Shown piece after piece: positions 1 through 12,514 of a stretch of DNA of 64,000 nt. Location of the stretch: positions 5,437 through 69,436 of the forward strand of contig VXBM01001580.1 in the NCBI GenBank assembly GCA_013400155.1, given 5' to 3'. Position 1 is the stretch's first letter. Every line of letters begins with the position of its first letter. This DNA is from Helopsaltes ochotensis. Lineage: Eukaryota > Chordata > Aves > Passeriformes > Locustellidae. The notes below the pieces were generated by a model, which made no database searches, had not been told where the DNA came from, and saw only the letters and a program-made list of their open reading frames with translations. A program made the translations under genes and the position numbers.

Positions 1-1723
1 CAGAAGTTACTCATGGCAGATGCAACTTTCCTGGCTCCAGAGGCAGTGAAAATAAAACATAACGCATTACAATATGTTATGAGAAATGAAATATGGAATT
101 CCCACACTGTAAGCCTGTTCTAGCTATAATAGGCTGAAACCAAAGGTTTTGAGCTCTTATCCTTGAGGATATTGCAAAGCAAGGTAAAAAAGTCTCAGAG
201 GAAAAGCTAAGATCCTCGGAGTCACCGTGGTGGCCTCATGCAGACCTGCAGAAGATTGATTCCAATGATTTATCATTCAAATTCATTTCCACCTATAAGG
301 CAAAGGAAGGAGCTTCTCTTTTCCTCCATTTCCATATTTTTTTAGGCTACAAAAGAAAACACCAGAAACACAGAAGCCCCTGGTGGTACCAGCAGGAAAG
401 CTGCTGGTGCATCTGTGGGTGACACAGACTATCCACACTTTTTTCCTGACACAGCTCTCTAGTTCAGTTCAGAAGAGTGACATGAGCTGCCCGAACATCT
501 GTTAGAAACTGCAGCTGAGGGGAAAAAAAAAATATTCTCCTTGGGACACACCATGGAGCAGGAGATTTGAACCTACTGCCATCGGTTTCAGTGGTAGGGG
601 CTCAGACCCACTGACCTCTGGTTGTCCCCTCAAAATAGACTGGGAAACCAGAATTTTATAGCTAGGTGGTTATTTCTTCTGGAGCCAGGAACTGCAATCC
701 TAATGACATGATTACAGCACTGAAAAGTGATCTAAAGTAATAAAACAGAGGATATTTACCTTGAGGACAGTTGTGTTTTGTTATATATTTGAGAGAAATA
801 ACATGCTTGGCTAAAATACTTTTAACACATGGGGTTTTTTTTTGATTGGGGATTTTATTTTTTAATTTTTTTTTTAAATATGTAAAGGTTTCCAAGCAGA
901 GTGACTCATGAGAGCAACACTCCAATTCCTGTTTCGTGAGCTGACTCGGTAGATGTGAACAGAGCTGCTGGGAGCACAGGACCTGCTGCAAACATATTCC
1001 TACAAATAAGGAATTAAACTAATTAAACAGCAACTTTAACTTTGTAGTGCTTCAGATTTATCCATATTTTCAGGGTTTCTCCTATGCTTCTGGTTGTGAT
1101 AAATTTTACTGACAGTGAGCAGGAATTTGTTATGGTTTGCTGGTGGCTGGGCAAAGTATTCAGCAGGGGTAAAGCAGAGATGTGGAAATAAGACTGGGCA
1201 AGGGTTTTTGACCTACAGGTGCCTCTATGTGCTGCTGCCCTCCATGGAATCACCTTTAAAAGCCTGGAGAGTTCTATCTTGGGAAAAGTGGAGTTTCCTG
1301 ACTCCATTCCTGCAGTGAGTTCAGTTCAGCCTCAGTTCTCTGTTGATTGAAGACTTTCTCCTACGTTGCATTGCAAATATATGTATGACTAATTCAAACC
1401 CACTGGCTTTTTCCTGCTCTTTTTCCTCTCCAGTTTTCCCTTTAGCTGGAATGATGTTTCCTTCTCCCAGGCCTTGAGACCAGTAAGTTCACTAACAGTG
1501 AACAGGTTTTCTTGGAGCTTCAGCTAAACTGAAGCTCTGGTGCTGGGTGGAATGAATTTTAAAATGTTTATGATAGATGACAGTTCACAGTTTTTTCTTA
1601 ATTTTCTGTGTATCTCTTTTTTTTCTAGATCTGTCTAGACTTAGTAGATGTGTTTGAATTCTGGATTTAACACCTGGCTAAATCCTACTAAAGCTCCAGA
1701 AAGTTGTGCCCCAGTTTATTCAA

Positions 1724-1724
<1 letters not shown>
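1..1724. other. Unique noncoding DNA, nothing recognised
   Basis: This is moderately AT-rich, high-complexity sequence with only short A or T runs (near 520, 835 and 865). I see no transposon family, no RNA gene and no exon with convincing splice sites. The reading frames here are short and have no recognisable domain. Confidence 0.55.

Positions 1725-1756
<32 letters not shown>
1725..1756. repeat. Poly(A) tract, 32 bases
   Basis: This is an uninterrupted run of A, followed by CCCC. No retroposon body is recognisable upstream, so it is a simple homopolymer or the tail of something too diverged to identify. CR1 elements do not carry poly(A) tails, so it is not a CR1 end. Confidence 0.9.
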
Positions 1757-1758
<2 letters not shown>

Positions 1759-2084
1759 CCAAGCACAACCAGAAACCACAAGAAAAACATAAAAAGGTCT
1801 GATTTATGCTGGATATCAGAGGAAATCATCTTATCCCCTCTGATATGCAATCTATGAATGCAGAAAATTTTGGCTGACTCATGAGAGTCCCAGAATGGCA
1901 CTAGATGTTGACAGATATATTAAGAAGAGCCAAGCAAATTTTTTTTTTATACCAGCGCAGAGGAAGGGGAGATGTGTTCATTAGTTGTTGGTGAAATTAC
2001 TGCAATAAAGTTTGGTAAACTTTTTACCTTCCCCAATCACGGGCTTACCTGGGTCACAGGCATTAGTCATGGATATTCATTGCA
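1757..2084. other. Unique noncoding DNA, nothing recognised
   Basis: Ordinary AT-rich sequence with a short T run near 1941. Nothing else is recognisable. Confidence 0.5.
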
Positions 2085-2325
2085 AACTGCAAGCTCATAA
2101 AAGACAGCATATGGCAGCCCCGAATTTCTTGCTATATAAAGTTAAATTCACAGTAATAACATCTGTGCAGAATTTAGAGCCCCGCCAATTAAAGCGAGGT
2201 CAACGTGCCGAGGCAGAGATTGATGGCATTCTGCAAATCTTAAACGACAAGTTAAATAGGTATAAAATAAACAAACAACTTTATTTCTTATTAAAGAGCA
2301 GACGAGCGGGGTGAGAATGCTGAGT
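2085..2325. promoter_or_regulatory. Candidate conserved noncoding element
   Basis: This high-complexity block lacks simple repeats. It keeps several CpG dinucleotides within AT-rich sequence (for example GCCCCGCC, AAAGCGAGG, AACGTGCCGAGG and AAACGACAAG) and ends in ATAAAATAAACAAACAAC. CpGs that survive in otherwise AT-rich desert DNA often mark selected elements. This is a composition-based inference, because no cross-species alignment was available. It could equally be neutral unique DNA. Confidence 0.3.
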
Positions 2326-2529
2326 GCTCAGTAATGAGGGCCAAGAGGAGCAGGGCAGTGCTGTGGGCTGGGGCTGGGCTGGAACTCAGCAGCCAGGGGC
2401 GCACGTGGAGCGGCTCTTGAGGCCTTTTCCTTGCTGGTGTGACAAATTAAAAACTGCTGGGCAGGACGCCAAAAACCCAACCTGTGCAACTCAGGCTACA
2501 AAAGTATTGAAGGAAGAAGGGGAGGACAC
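2326..2529. other. G-rich unique sequence
   Basis: The segment contains repeated GGGCTGG-type words and no identified element. It ends directly at the CR1 fragment that follows. Confidence 0.4.
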
Positions 2530-2640
2530 ATGAGGAGTGGCTGAGGTCACTTGGTTTGCTCAGCTGGAGGAGAGGAGACTCATCCTGGTCTACAACTTCT
2601 TCAAGAGGAGGAGCCCAATTCTGTTATAGGAAGGAGCACC
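2530..2640 (+). mobile_element. CR1 LINE fragment, internal part of the 3' region
   Basis: The words GAGTGGCTGAGG, CTCAGCTGGAGGAGAGGAG and TCTACAACTTCTTCAAGAGGAG match the CR1 block that normally reads as a GCTGAGGGAGCTGGG-like segment, then CAGCCTGGAGAAGAGGAG, then CTCTACAACTCCCTGAA. The piece is truncated at both ends and does not reach the CR1 3' tail. CR1 is the dominant non-LTR retrotransposon of birds. No coding sequence remains. Confidence 0.75.
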
Positions 2641-5564
2641 TCCACCATAACTGAGGTTCTAGATTTTTTTTTTTCGTAAATGGTTGATGTAACTTTTCTA
2701 AAGTGATTTCTGCCTTAAGTTCTCAGTGTGTGATGCAATATTTGCAGAAAGAAAGAGTTAAGTTGCAAGCGGTGACTAAAATCACTGTAATTGGGCTGAC
2801 CCTGCCGTGGAGCTCCTCCTTTGAGTCTCTTTGTTGTGTTTCACTTGAAATTTAGGAAGTCCTTGTCACTGAAAACAAAAGTACTGGAGAAAATTTCCTG
2901 TTTAAAAAGGTGGAATTTAGTAGGTACTTATCCAAATCTGCAAGTAAAACTTAAATATTTTAAGCCAAGATGAATTGAAAAAGATGCAATTATGGCTTCA
3001 CCTGCAGCCTGGGTAGCTTCTGTCCTTTTAGAGCAGTGTGACCTTCAGGTCATTACCCAAAGAGACTCAGCTCAGACTTTCCCAACTCACAGCCAGGATT
3101 TTTGCTCATGGTTTTCCACAATGAACCTCTATGAAGCAACGTTTCCAGCTCTGTGGCAGGGTAGGGGGAATGGGAAGGAAGGGGAATATATGTTTTGCTC
3201 ATTTGTGAAGCTGGAGACAAGGAAACTTGTGCTTGTTTGGGTTTTTTTTCCCATGCAGTGAGAAAAACATGCAAATGAAGTGTGAAAGAGAAATTATCCT
3301 GAAAGCAGACAGGAGCAGCATCACTGAAAGAACAGGGACACCAAGAGAGTCCCAAATCCAGGGCACAACTGAGAGAAATCACAGAATGCTGGGACCAGCA
3401 CCACCACACTGATGGGCAAAGGTGATATTTCAAAGAGAATAAATAATGACAAACAGACTTTCCTTTTTTGATTTTATGGAGATAATTTGGAATAGGATGG
3501 GTGAAGAAAGCTCTTATATAATTTTAAAAAACCTGCTACGTCACCATTTCTCAACAGCCAAATCCTGCTCTTGTGTGTGTCCAGTCAGACCAGCCTAAAT
3601 CACAATAAAGTCATAAAGTCTTCTGTTTCCAAAGCAGGAAAAAGGCTGAAATACCTTGTTGGAAGGAGAAATTGGGAAAGGGAAATATGTTCTGCTGACC
3701 AGAAAATGAAACCATGTGTGAACAATGGAAATGCTGTACTGGTTATCTTTAAATCGATGTATTTATCAGCACCATTTTTTCACCAAGGGTTTTCCTGGCA
3801 AGCTCTTTGTTATCATAAAGGAAACTCATGGCTGGCAGTTCTGTGCGGTGGTCATTCACTAAAAATGAGAATTTAGTATCTTCTGGCACTGTATCAATCT
3901 CCACTAAAGCCTTATGTATAAACTAACTCTGAATATTGACTCAAAATTTGGAACACTAAGCGCATTTCTTAGCTTAGAGATGAGCCTGATCTCTTTTTTC
4001 CTCCTGTAAAGAATAATAATGTCTTATTTAGGAGAACCTGTGATGTTTCTGGCCTGCACTCAGGGTCTTGTACAGACTGAAACACTGGATTTTGTTAAGC
4101 AAGGAGAAAGACTTAGCCTGGGAGCCATCCAGAGAAAAATAGGTATGGCATGGAAGTATGCAGGAAAGGCAATAGGTGATGATGTTCCTTTGACTGCACT
4201 TCCCAGCCAAGGCTGTATCATATTTCTTGGATACCAAGGAACTTGGAACTGGGGAGTTATCTGATGGATTTACGACTTGGAAATGTTTTACCTCAAAAAA
4301 CTCCGGTGTGCCAAAAGCCAGGAGTTTGAAGGAAATGTCTTTGTTTTTTAGGAAGATTCTGCTGGAGGTGGGTGAGCTCTGTCTGGGGAGAGCTCAGCTG
4401 GGTGCTAGCGGGAACATCCACAGGGAATGGCCCCAAATCCTACCAGGACTGGGTCAGCCCCATCTGTGTGAACCTCCTGCCTCCAGGGCTCCTCATTTTA
4501 CTCATCCCTGCAGGAATTTCAGCGGCAAAATTGCCCCAGGTCCAAGGAACAAGGCAGACCTGGAAGCTCTTAAGTAATCTGGGACACAACCAATGTCCCT
4601 CGCGCTGTCCCCATTGCTCTTGGGCAGCTCAGGCCCCAAAAAGGGGCTTGAAGCGCTCAGCTCTTGCTCTATTTTTTTTCTGAACAAGGATTTACAGCCC
4701 TTGACATTTTGGGAGAAGTTTTGAAAAATTATCGATTTCGATTTGCGATAAAAAAATACTTTGAACCAACGAAACCCACCACCCTGAACCAACCAACCCA
4801 CCCTAAACCAAAACACCCAAACTTTCAAATTGTAACAACCACAAAAAAAAAAAAAAATTATTTATGTCCAGTAAAGAGACTAAAAACTTTGGAAAGGTAG
4901 GGGTTTTTTGCCTGTTTGTGTGCAGAAAACAGCTGTTTCCTTGATTTCTTCCGTTGTGATGCAGTTTCTGTGTGAGTTTTTGGTGTCACCTTGTTTCAAT
5001 CCCAACGAAAAAAGTGTTTCAGTGAAAAAAAAAAAGGAAAAAAAAGAAACCTGTCCTATATTTGTTTGCTGGGTATTTATTAGTTAATTCTCATAAGAGT
5101 GTTCTAGAGGAGACCATGTTAACTAAGGCAGGGTTGAATCAGAAAATTCTATGCTAAAATTCTAAATCTGAAAAATTTATATGAAAATGTTAATTATGAC
5201 TCAATTTTGGTTTTTTTTCAAAGGTGTCTATACTCAGCCACACACCAGGATCTGAGAAGAGCCTGGTCAACGCCACAAGTGATCAGAAATAGAAATCCTG
5301 AGCTCAGCTCAGGAGTGGCCGGAGGAGTTTTGGCTGGATGGTGCACAAAATGCTTTGTGTAATCACAGGTTCATGGTGGAAAAGCTTGCCAAAGCAAAAC
5401 TTGCTCTCATGGTTATGCTGAGGATTTGGTTGACTTTCGTTGTTTCTTTTTTATTTCTGGAAAAAAAAAAAAAAAGGATTGAAGGCTTTCCAGGCTACTA
5501 TTAATTACAACTATATCATATTAATTCTATATGCAATTTTATGCATAATTTAGTATACAGTGTA
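2641..5564. other. Unique noncoding DNA with low-complexity patches
   Basis: I recognise no transposon or gene in about 2.9 kb. Low-complexity patches include an A/C-rich run of AACCAACC-type words at about 4765-4857 ending in poly(A), A-rich sequence at about 5020-5050, and poly(A) at 5461-5475. The reading frames are of chance length. Confidence 0.5.
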
Positions 5565-5606
5565 TATTATTTTACACATGCACAATATTATTTTATACAT
5601 GCACAA
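5565..5606. repeat. Tandem duplication, two copies of a 21-bp unit
   Basis: The units at 5565-5585 and 5586-5606 are adjacent and differ at one position (TTTTACACATG against TTTTATACATG). Each carries ATGCACAA. This is directly visible. It is a local slippage or duplication product in very AT-rich DNA. Confidence 0.85.
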
Positions 5607-8073
5607 TACTACTTCATAAATACCTAGATTCAATCATGTTCCAGTGCCCTGTTCAGGAGATACATTCCTGGCTTCCAAGCTCCTCAAAATGAGTTCAACC
5701 TGTGTGGCCCTGAGCAGAATGGCAGACAGGCATATTTTTTATTGCTGATTCCAACTCTCATAAATTCTTAACTTGCTTAGAATTTGCCAGATTAAATGAA
5801 AAGTTACTGTAATTAGGGATTTATTAAAACACGAATCCTTGACCCAATAGAATATAATAAGTCATTTGTTTCAAATAAGGCCTCTTTAATTGTTCCATCA
5901 TTGGCCTAAGCAGCCTGTGCAGTGCAGAGTCACGTGTGTTCTCCAAATCCACTCGCAAAATGCTCTCTGAAATTTCTGATCCCCACACCAACCTATAGGC
6001 AGAAGCCCCTACAACAAAAATGTGTCATTTTAATTAAAAAAATACGATTGCTGAGAGCCCTTATTATTCTGCACTACAAAGCAAACTCAGTGAAAGTACT
6101 CTTTTAATATATAAGGTTCTATTTTAACTTTTTTGTTACAACCTTCCCTTCCTGTGTCTTCAAAACCAATAGTTATTGATTTATAATCTTATAAAACAGG
6201 ACCGTAAAATCTTGTACCGTGGAACTATAAATAGATATTTTTAAAAGATATGAAAATTGCTCCCAAATCAGATCTATATAAGGCACTAACCAGCAGAGAG
6301 CCATTTTGCAGGGGAATGTAAGCTGCAGAAAATAATTCCTATTGAAAATGCAAAGAAATCTGAGACTACACACTTAACAATGCAGCCAGAATTAAGGAAT
6401 TACCCATTCCTCCTCCCCATCTTTGAAATAAGCCTTCTCTTTCTCTTTTAATTGGTTGGCTGTAGAAAGCATATTCCTATATTTGGGTCCTGTTTCCCTG
6501 TATAAGAATAGTCCTACAAGGAATTCCCAGTAAAACAGCGTTGCAGTTCTACAGTATATTAAAAAAAAAATACCATTGGAAAGTGTTATCCAATGGGCAG
6601 ATGTTAACTTAAAGAGCACATTGTTTGGAAAAGGAGTTAATTAACAACTTATTAATTGGATAGAAAGTCTGAAACTGTTGTACTTCTAGCAAATACATAA
6701 TTTTCTTCAAGTATTATTAAAGCGTTTTTGTTGTACCTATTAAAGATTCTTGTCTCTAAGTTAATTTCATTATGCTAATAAGCTATCATCGTTACAGAAC
6801 CTAAGCTTTGATCCATGTTAATTGTCGTGATCTTCAAAGACAAAGTCACCACTTACTTTAAATGAATTTTACATCTTTTTAAAGAATCACACGGAAATTA
6901 GGGGAAGTAATTAATTTTTTATTATGTGTCTCAATATTTTTAAGGGAGGAAGTCAATGGTATTGGCTAGAATTCATTTTAACATTTAACTAGGGAAAACA
7001 GCATGAGGCAAAAAAACGTTCAGATGCAAAAGATTAAAGAAAATTTGAAACTGGGACCTAATTTGTCTTGATAAACTTTGGTGTTTAATATGCTTCTTTT
7101 GTTCTCAGTGTGAAACTGCAGGGTTTTGATTTGTAAAAACTTTTTGAAGAATTAATTCTTTCTAATTTTTATTCCTTTCTTTTCTTTCCTTGTACTCGGA
7201 GACAGTGGAGTTGACCTTCAAGCCATAACACTTTTAAATATCTGTGAATATACAAGGTTAAATCTATTAGTGGTCTGAGATTAGCTGTTCTACACTTGCA
7301 AAGTGTGTACCTTCTGCAGCAAATTTTATCTTCTGGTGAATGATAACGAGCTTACATCCACCCTACAAGTTTTCAACAAATAATAGAATATGTGTTGTAA
7401 GTGATCTATTCCTCTTCCCTCTAAGGGCTGGTTGTTTTAACCCTTTGATGTTACACGAAGCTCGGTTCTGACTCCGTAAGGCATTTTTCTTGTTGAGATC
7501 AGGACCTAAATGTTTGCTTTGTCATCACTGCCGGGATTGAAAATTGGCAGTTCTCCTTTAGCTTTTTTTCAGACCTCTTTTGCAAAAAAAAAGAAAAAAA
7601 AATGGAAATAGGAATGTAAAGCAAAAATGTATAAGGAAAAAAAAAACCAAACTGGAAGGGTTGTGCTGTGTTTTTCTGACAGGATTCACTGTCTAAAGCG
7701 CTGCTCTCTGCTGTATTTGCACAGTACAAGCATCCTGTTGCACTAGCAGTGAGAAGTGGTGCCTTTTCAAAAGGCAGCAGACAAAAGTCATTTAAGGATG
7801 GTAGCAGGGATTGAAACAACAGCCAGATTTACCCACTTCCTCCTCCCTGGTTAGCAGCACATAAGTGCTGTAGATGCAAGAAACCCTCAAGTCTGAGCTG
7901 AACCTCAGATTTCTGCAGCAGGCAGGTGGTGAGCTCAGTGCCGGATTTTCCAACATTAATGCTGAACTCATTTAGACTAACACCAGGCTTGAGTGACCCT
8001 CATCTGGATTTAACCTCTGCCCCATCAATCCACCAATGAGATTCAATACTTTCAGATCTCAACGTCAATTTTG
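5607..8073. other. AT-rich unique DNA, no element recognised
   Basis: The stretch is strongly AT-rich with many TTAATT, TTATTAAT and TTTAAA words, and nothing is identifiable as transposon or gene. Sections such as 6540-7100 are free of simple repeats and could contain conserved noncoding sequence, but nothing in the sequence alone proves it. Confidence 0.5.
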
Positions 8074-8093
8074 CTTTTTTTTATTTTTATTTT

Positions 8094-8180
<87 letters not shown>
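8074..8180. repeat. (TTTTTA)n grading into an 85-base poly(T)
   Basis: A few TTTTTA units (8074-8095) lead into an uninterrupted T run at about 8096-8180. Read on the minus strand it is a long poly(A) followed by AAAAAT units, which is a common retroposon tail form. No retroposon body is recognisable on the 8181 side. The run is long enough that its exact length in the assembly is doubtful. Confidence 0.9.
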
Positions 8181-8182
<2 letters not shown>

Positions 8183-8445
8183 CATAGATGATTTTTATCA
8201 TTAAGCAGCTTTCATAACTGGAGCATACACATGTGCTGCTCAGAGCTCTTTGATTTGTAATCTCGGGTCCTGCCCAAATAATCCCCAGCATCTGAGTGAA
8301 TTGAGCTGAAGTTCAAAATTCTTTGATTGAGAGTGTAGTGATGATTTGGCACAGGATTCTGCTGCCTTTGTCGCTTTGTAGCAGGGGCTTTGGTGTGCTA
8401 AAAGGACAGATGTGTTGTTCATTATCATTATTATTAGTGATAATA

Positions 8446-8504
8446 TCAAGGTTGGGCTCAATGGTCTTGGAGGCTTTTCAAACAAAATGATTCTGTGATT
8501 CTCT
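8446..8504 (+). mobile_element. CR1 LINE fragment, extreme 3' end
   Basis: GGTTGGGCTCAATGGTCTTGG followed by a T-rich stretch and AATGATTCTGTGATTCT is the last roughly 60 bases of a CR1 element, including the characteristic octamer-like tail. It is severely 5'-truncated, as is usual for CR1. Confidence 0.85.
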
Positions 8505-9119
8505 TATTTTAATATTTGGGCATTTGTTGCAGTAAAGAATTTTTTATGAAACATGATTTTCTTTGTTTTTTTATATTTTTTATTTCGGTTTTTAAGTGTC
8601 AGTTTTAGTTAAGTTCAGATATTAAATATTTATAATTCTTCTGTTTTGATACCCTTTTGAAAAACTTCAGGTTTTAGTGGGTATAAGGCATGGCACGAAG
8701 GCATAATCCATCCTGCTGTACAGAGAAGCAAGAGTTTCCTCACCACTTTAATAAATCCAAGGAAGGTAGTGGCTCCCAAACTACCCTCCCCTCGCCAGAG
8801 CAACTGAAAGGTGCCATTCTCCCTATCACATCTTTTCTTAATAATCATAACAGCCCATAAATGTTTATGTAAATACACAGTTGAAAAGGACTCATCCCAG
8901 CAGCACTGTGCTTGTCAAGTGAGTCATTTTTTTCACCTGGCAGGATGATGTTGTAAGGCTCAGTTGTCTTAACTAATCCTGGCTAAAAAGCAAAATTCTG
9001 TTTTGTAAGAAAATTCCTGGCCAGCTCTAATCTTAACCTCTTGCATGTCTGTAGCTTCTAAATCGATGTCACAGTTGTAATAGCTTTGAAAACCCATATG
9101 TTTGTAAACTAAATAAACC
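8505..9119. other. Unique noncoding DNA, nothing recognised
   Basis: AT-rich sequence without identifiable repeats or exons. Confidence 0.5.
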
Positions 9120-9360
9120 TTGATATTCAAAGGAGATGAAGACAAGAATTACATCTCTTGGCACCGCTGCTCTGAGCTCCGTTTCAGCTCGTGTTGGCTC
9201 CTCATTTTTATGCCCGCGCACCACGCCAAATCTGCCTTATCTGTGCAAACATATTAACACTGGCTGTTTGCTGAGGCTGTGATGCATCAGCCTCTTATCT
9301 GCAGTTCTGACCCTAATGTTACATAATAGCTCCGGATCGGTGTTTCTTGATAGTTCACTG
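9120..9360. promoter_or_regulatory. Candidate enhancer-like element with dyad and two GATA motifs
   Basis: The block is high-complexity and keeps CpGs (ACCGCTG, CCCGCGCACCACGCC, CTCCGGATCGG). It carries TTATCT at 9237-9242 and again at 9295-9300, the reverse complement of AGATAA, a GATA-factor site. Between them lies an inverted repeat with 7-bp arms, GAGGCTG and CAGCCTC (9273-9294), around TGATGCAT. Motif clustering suggests a regulatory role. This is inference and needs conservation data. Confidence 0.35.
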
Positions 9361-12300
9361 GGACCGCCTTCGCTTTCTCAACTCTTCGCTGGGAGCTGCC
9401 TCTCCTGCCCACTGACTACATCAGCTCCTGGCTGCTCTCCTCCAGCTAAAGCAGAGAGGCTGCCAAATAGCTTCCTGCTCGAAGATCTCTGTATCCTTCC
9501 TGTGCCACGGGCTCTCACCCTGCAGCTCCAGTGTTTTTCCCAGGTAATTCTCTCCGTTGTATTAAATTTACATGGTTTGGCTTTAGTGGTGCAACCCCAG
9601 ATCTTCCCAATATTGTCCCAAACCTCTGCTCAACCTGTTTTCCACACTCTGTCATTAGACAGGCTTTAATATCTTCTTAAAACAAATGGGTGTTCTATTA
9701 ACGTGTGAAAAAAAAAAAAATTCTGCACTAAACATAATAAAAATGCCACCCTAAATACCATATATGAATACTGATAAGTGTTCCTATTACTGCCTGCTAA
9801 GACTATTAATGCCAAAAGAGGAAAAAAAATATTTGTCGTCAGTTCTATCTGGCCAAAAGTCTTCCTTTAGGAATAGCATAACATATTCCTTTACAGTATA
9901 TAATTGCTTTAATTATCTTTTGGCCTGTCCACAAAAGCTTGGTTCCATCTCTCTCCCCACAGCGTCCGAAAGAATATGCAAATTCAGTTCATTCCAGCTC
10001 TCAAAATAATAATAGTAAAAAAAAAAAAAAAAAAGCCTGAAAAGAATCTCCTTTAGCTATTTAGGAAAGGCTCAGAAAACTTCCCTAAGCGTGGCTGTGG
10101 TGTGTGCCAAGAACTTTCTTATTTGTGGAAGATGTCCCCAAGCTCTTTGCTATTGTTCCGAGGTCCTGCCCTCGCCCAGTCTGGCTTCTCAGCATTCCTA
10201 CAACAGCTCTGCTCATCCCCCATCCCATCTGCAGTGTGGAGCCTGCAAATATGGGAAACTGAGTCAAGCCCTTTAAACCTTCCAGGCCCAGTTAGGAAGC
10301 CAAAAGCACAACATTTAGGCTCTCTCTCCTCTTAATGCAGATTTTTCAGGATCCAAGAGCTTCTATCGCTTCTCACGGCTGTAAATGTCTGGTTAACAAC
10401 CTCCAGGAAAACTCAGGAAAGCCAAAGGGTGGAGGGCTTTGGGAGGCTGGCTCTCCCAAACTTTCTGTTTCCAACCCACCCTTTGTGTGATATGACTGAA
10501 AAAGAACCCCAGAATCCCTGGACATGGCAGGCAATGGGCCTGCGTGGTGTTTAGGGTTGGTCTCTACTGCAAAATGTTCATACTGCAACTTCTCAACTCT
10601 TTCTCCTTTTTCCTTGCTGGCTATTAAAAATTCCACTTTTAATGCAAAGCAGAGCTGGAGTTCTGTGACCACCCTATGAGCACAGCAATCTGTAACCCTG
10701 TTATAGGAAATCATTCCCCTTAAACAAGACACTGAGGACGTGATCCAAAACAGGATTTCCAGTATTCCACGACCTAGATGACAGCTGGATTGACCTGCCT
10801 ATATTATGCTCCAAAATAAAATGGAAAATGATCCAATTTTCCAATGCGTTAGTGAGGAAATATAAGTGAAAGGAAGTCAAAGAGCAGCTTCTGATGCTCA
10901 GTGGAGGTGGCCCTTATGTTGGCCAGATTTGTGCATAATTCCAGCACCTGGAGCTTAGAACATTTCGCCTTGAAAACTGTGGTTGGTAACTGGATATTAT
11001 TACTCCCTTTTTTTATCTCTCAGAGAAGTTAATGGTGTTCAGAGAAAAGCCCTTCGATTTCCCTGTTTTCCAGAGCAGTTGATTATGAAAACGAAGCTTT
11101 GACTCGAGACTTGCTGTGGGAATGTTATTCAAGCACTGGTTAAGTGCCAGAATGTGTTGGGAAGGAAGAGTTTCCAGAAAAATATCGCCCTGATTAAAAC
11201 CTGATTTGACTGAGTTTTCTCTATGCAAAGGGTTACCAGAATAGTAAGACAACGTTGTTAGTCAGATTTTCCTTCCCTTACTTGATCATTACCAGCGATG
11301 GTTTTATTGCTGCTTTTTGAATGATTATTGTAACAACAACTCATCCACGAGCTACTTAGGTACCGCTTGCCTCACTCCTCACATGATATGTTAAATGTCT
11401 TGTTGATGCCTGTCCTTTTTTGGCAATTTTTCCACAATACCCTTTTATTCTTCATAATACATTTAATTGGATATATGAGGAAAAGATGGGAAGAAAGCCA
11501 TAATACCAGTGGGACTTTTGCCTCCCTATATTATGTTTTTCATGAAGCCACCCTTGTGACTATCAACAGAAAGCAGCCCATCAAAGGACAAAATTAAATC
11601 AGCAGAAGGAGCAAAAAGTGCTACTTCGATAATTGAAGGGATTATACATTTTTATTTCTTTTGTAAGGCCATTTGCAAAGTTCTTATGTTCGGTTCTCTT
11701 CAAAAGATAATAAATATCGTGGGCAGACCGTATTTGATAGCGGTTGAGAGAGATCTTTAAAAATGGCCGTGGCCGTGCTACCACTCTGTAAATACTGCCT
11801 GAGCAAACACCCACCACGGGATTTCTGTGAAACGCAACTTCTGTTTTGTTCTCTCTTAGCCATGGCTGTGGTTAAAACACCCCACTGTATTCTGAAAGTG
11901 CCGTCTTACTCTTGGTAGGAGATCATAAGATGTTGGGGTTAACTGTCAGATGCTTTACTCTTCTAAAGACCTTTGCCTTTTAACTAAATGCTTGCTTATC
12001 TTTCTAATTTAACATAGTCCCACATTCTTTTTGTAGTAATTTTGGACTATCTGATAACATATAATGGAAAACATGTTTATGTCTTCCACTAGTTCTTGTT
12101 GCATATTTCAAATGCTTAGAACAACAATTTTCAGAAGCTTTCATTAAGGTTAATTTAAAAACTACATTAAATACAAACAGATTTTCTCACAAACAAAATG
12201 CAATGTGTACTTAACAGACTTCTGTATGTTATATTTGATAAACTACCTCATATAAATGCAAATTCTGACTTTCTGCCAGAACAAGGTGGTACAGAAAATA

Positions 12301-12514
12301 TTTCTATTAAACAAATAATGCTGGGAGAGCAAACTTCAAGTTATGGAATGTTACACTGAGAAAGAAGATTTTTTTTGGCTGAGGTCAGATATATATTTAT
12401 TTTATTTGCTCTGAGTACTTTGCTACTTCTACACTAAAGATGATGTAACACAGCTCTGTATAAAAGACAGGTACATGTACACACAGGATAAATATCCATT
12501 TTCAGCCCATTTCT
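9361..12514. other. Unique noncoding DNA, no transposon recognised
   Basis: I see no CR1, LTR or SINE match in about 3.1 kb. Simple sequence includes poly(A) at 9709-9720 and at 10017-10034. Reading frames of up to about 119 codons lack recognisable domains and fit chance. The absence of mobile elements here is part of a longer transposon-poor interval (8.5-15.2 kb). Confidence 0.5.

Noticed and set aside
566..640. GATTTGAACC phrase resembling a tRNA B box
   Set aside because: No A box, cloverleaf or terminator at the right spacing. Not a tRNA gene.
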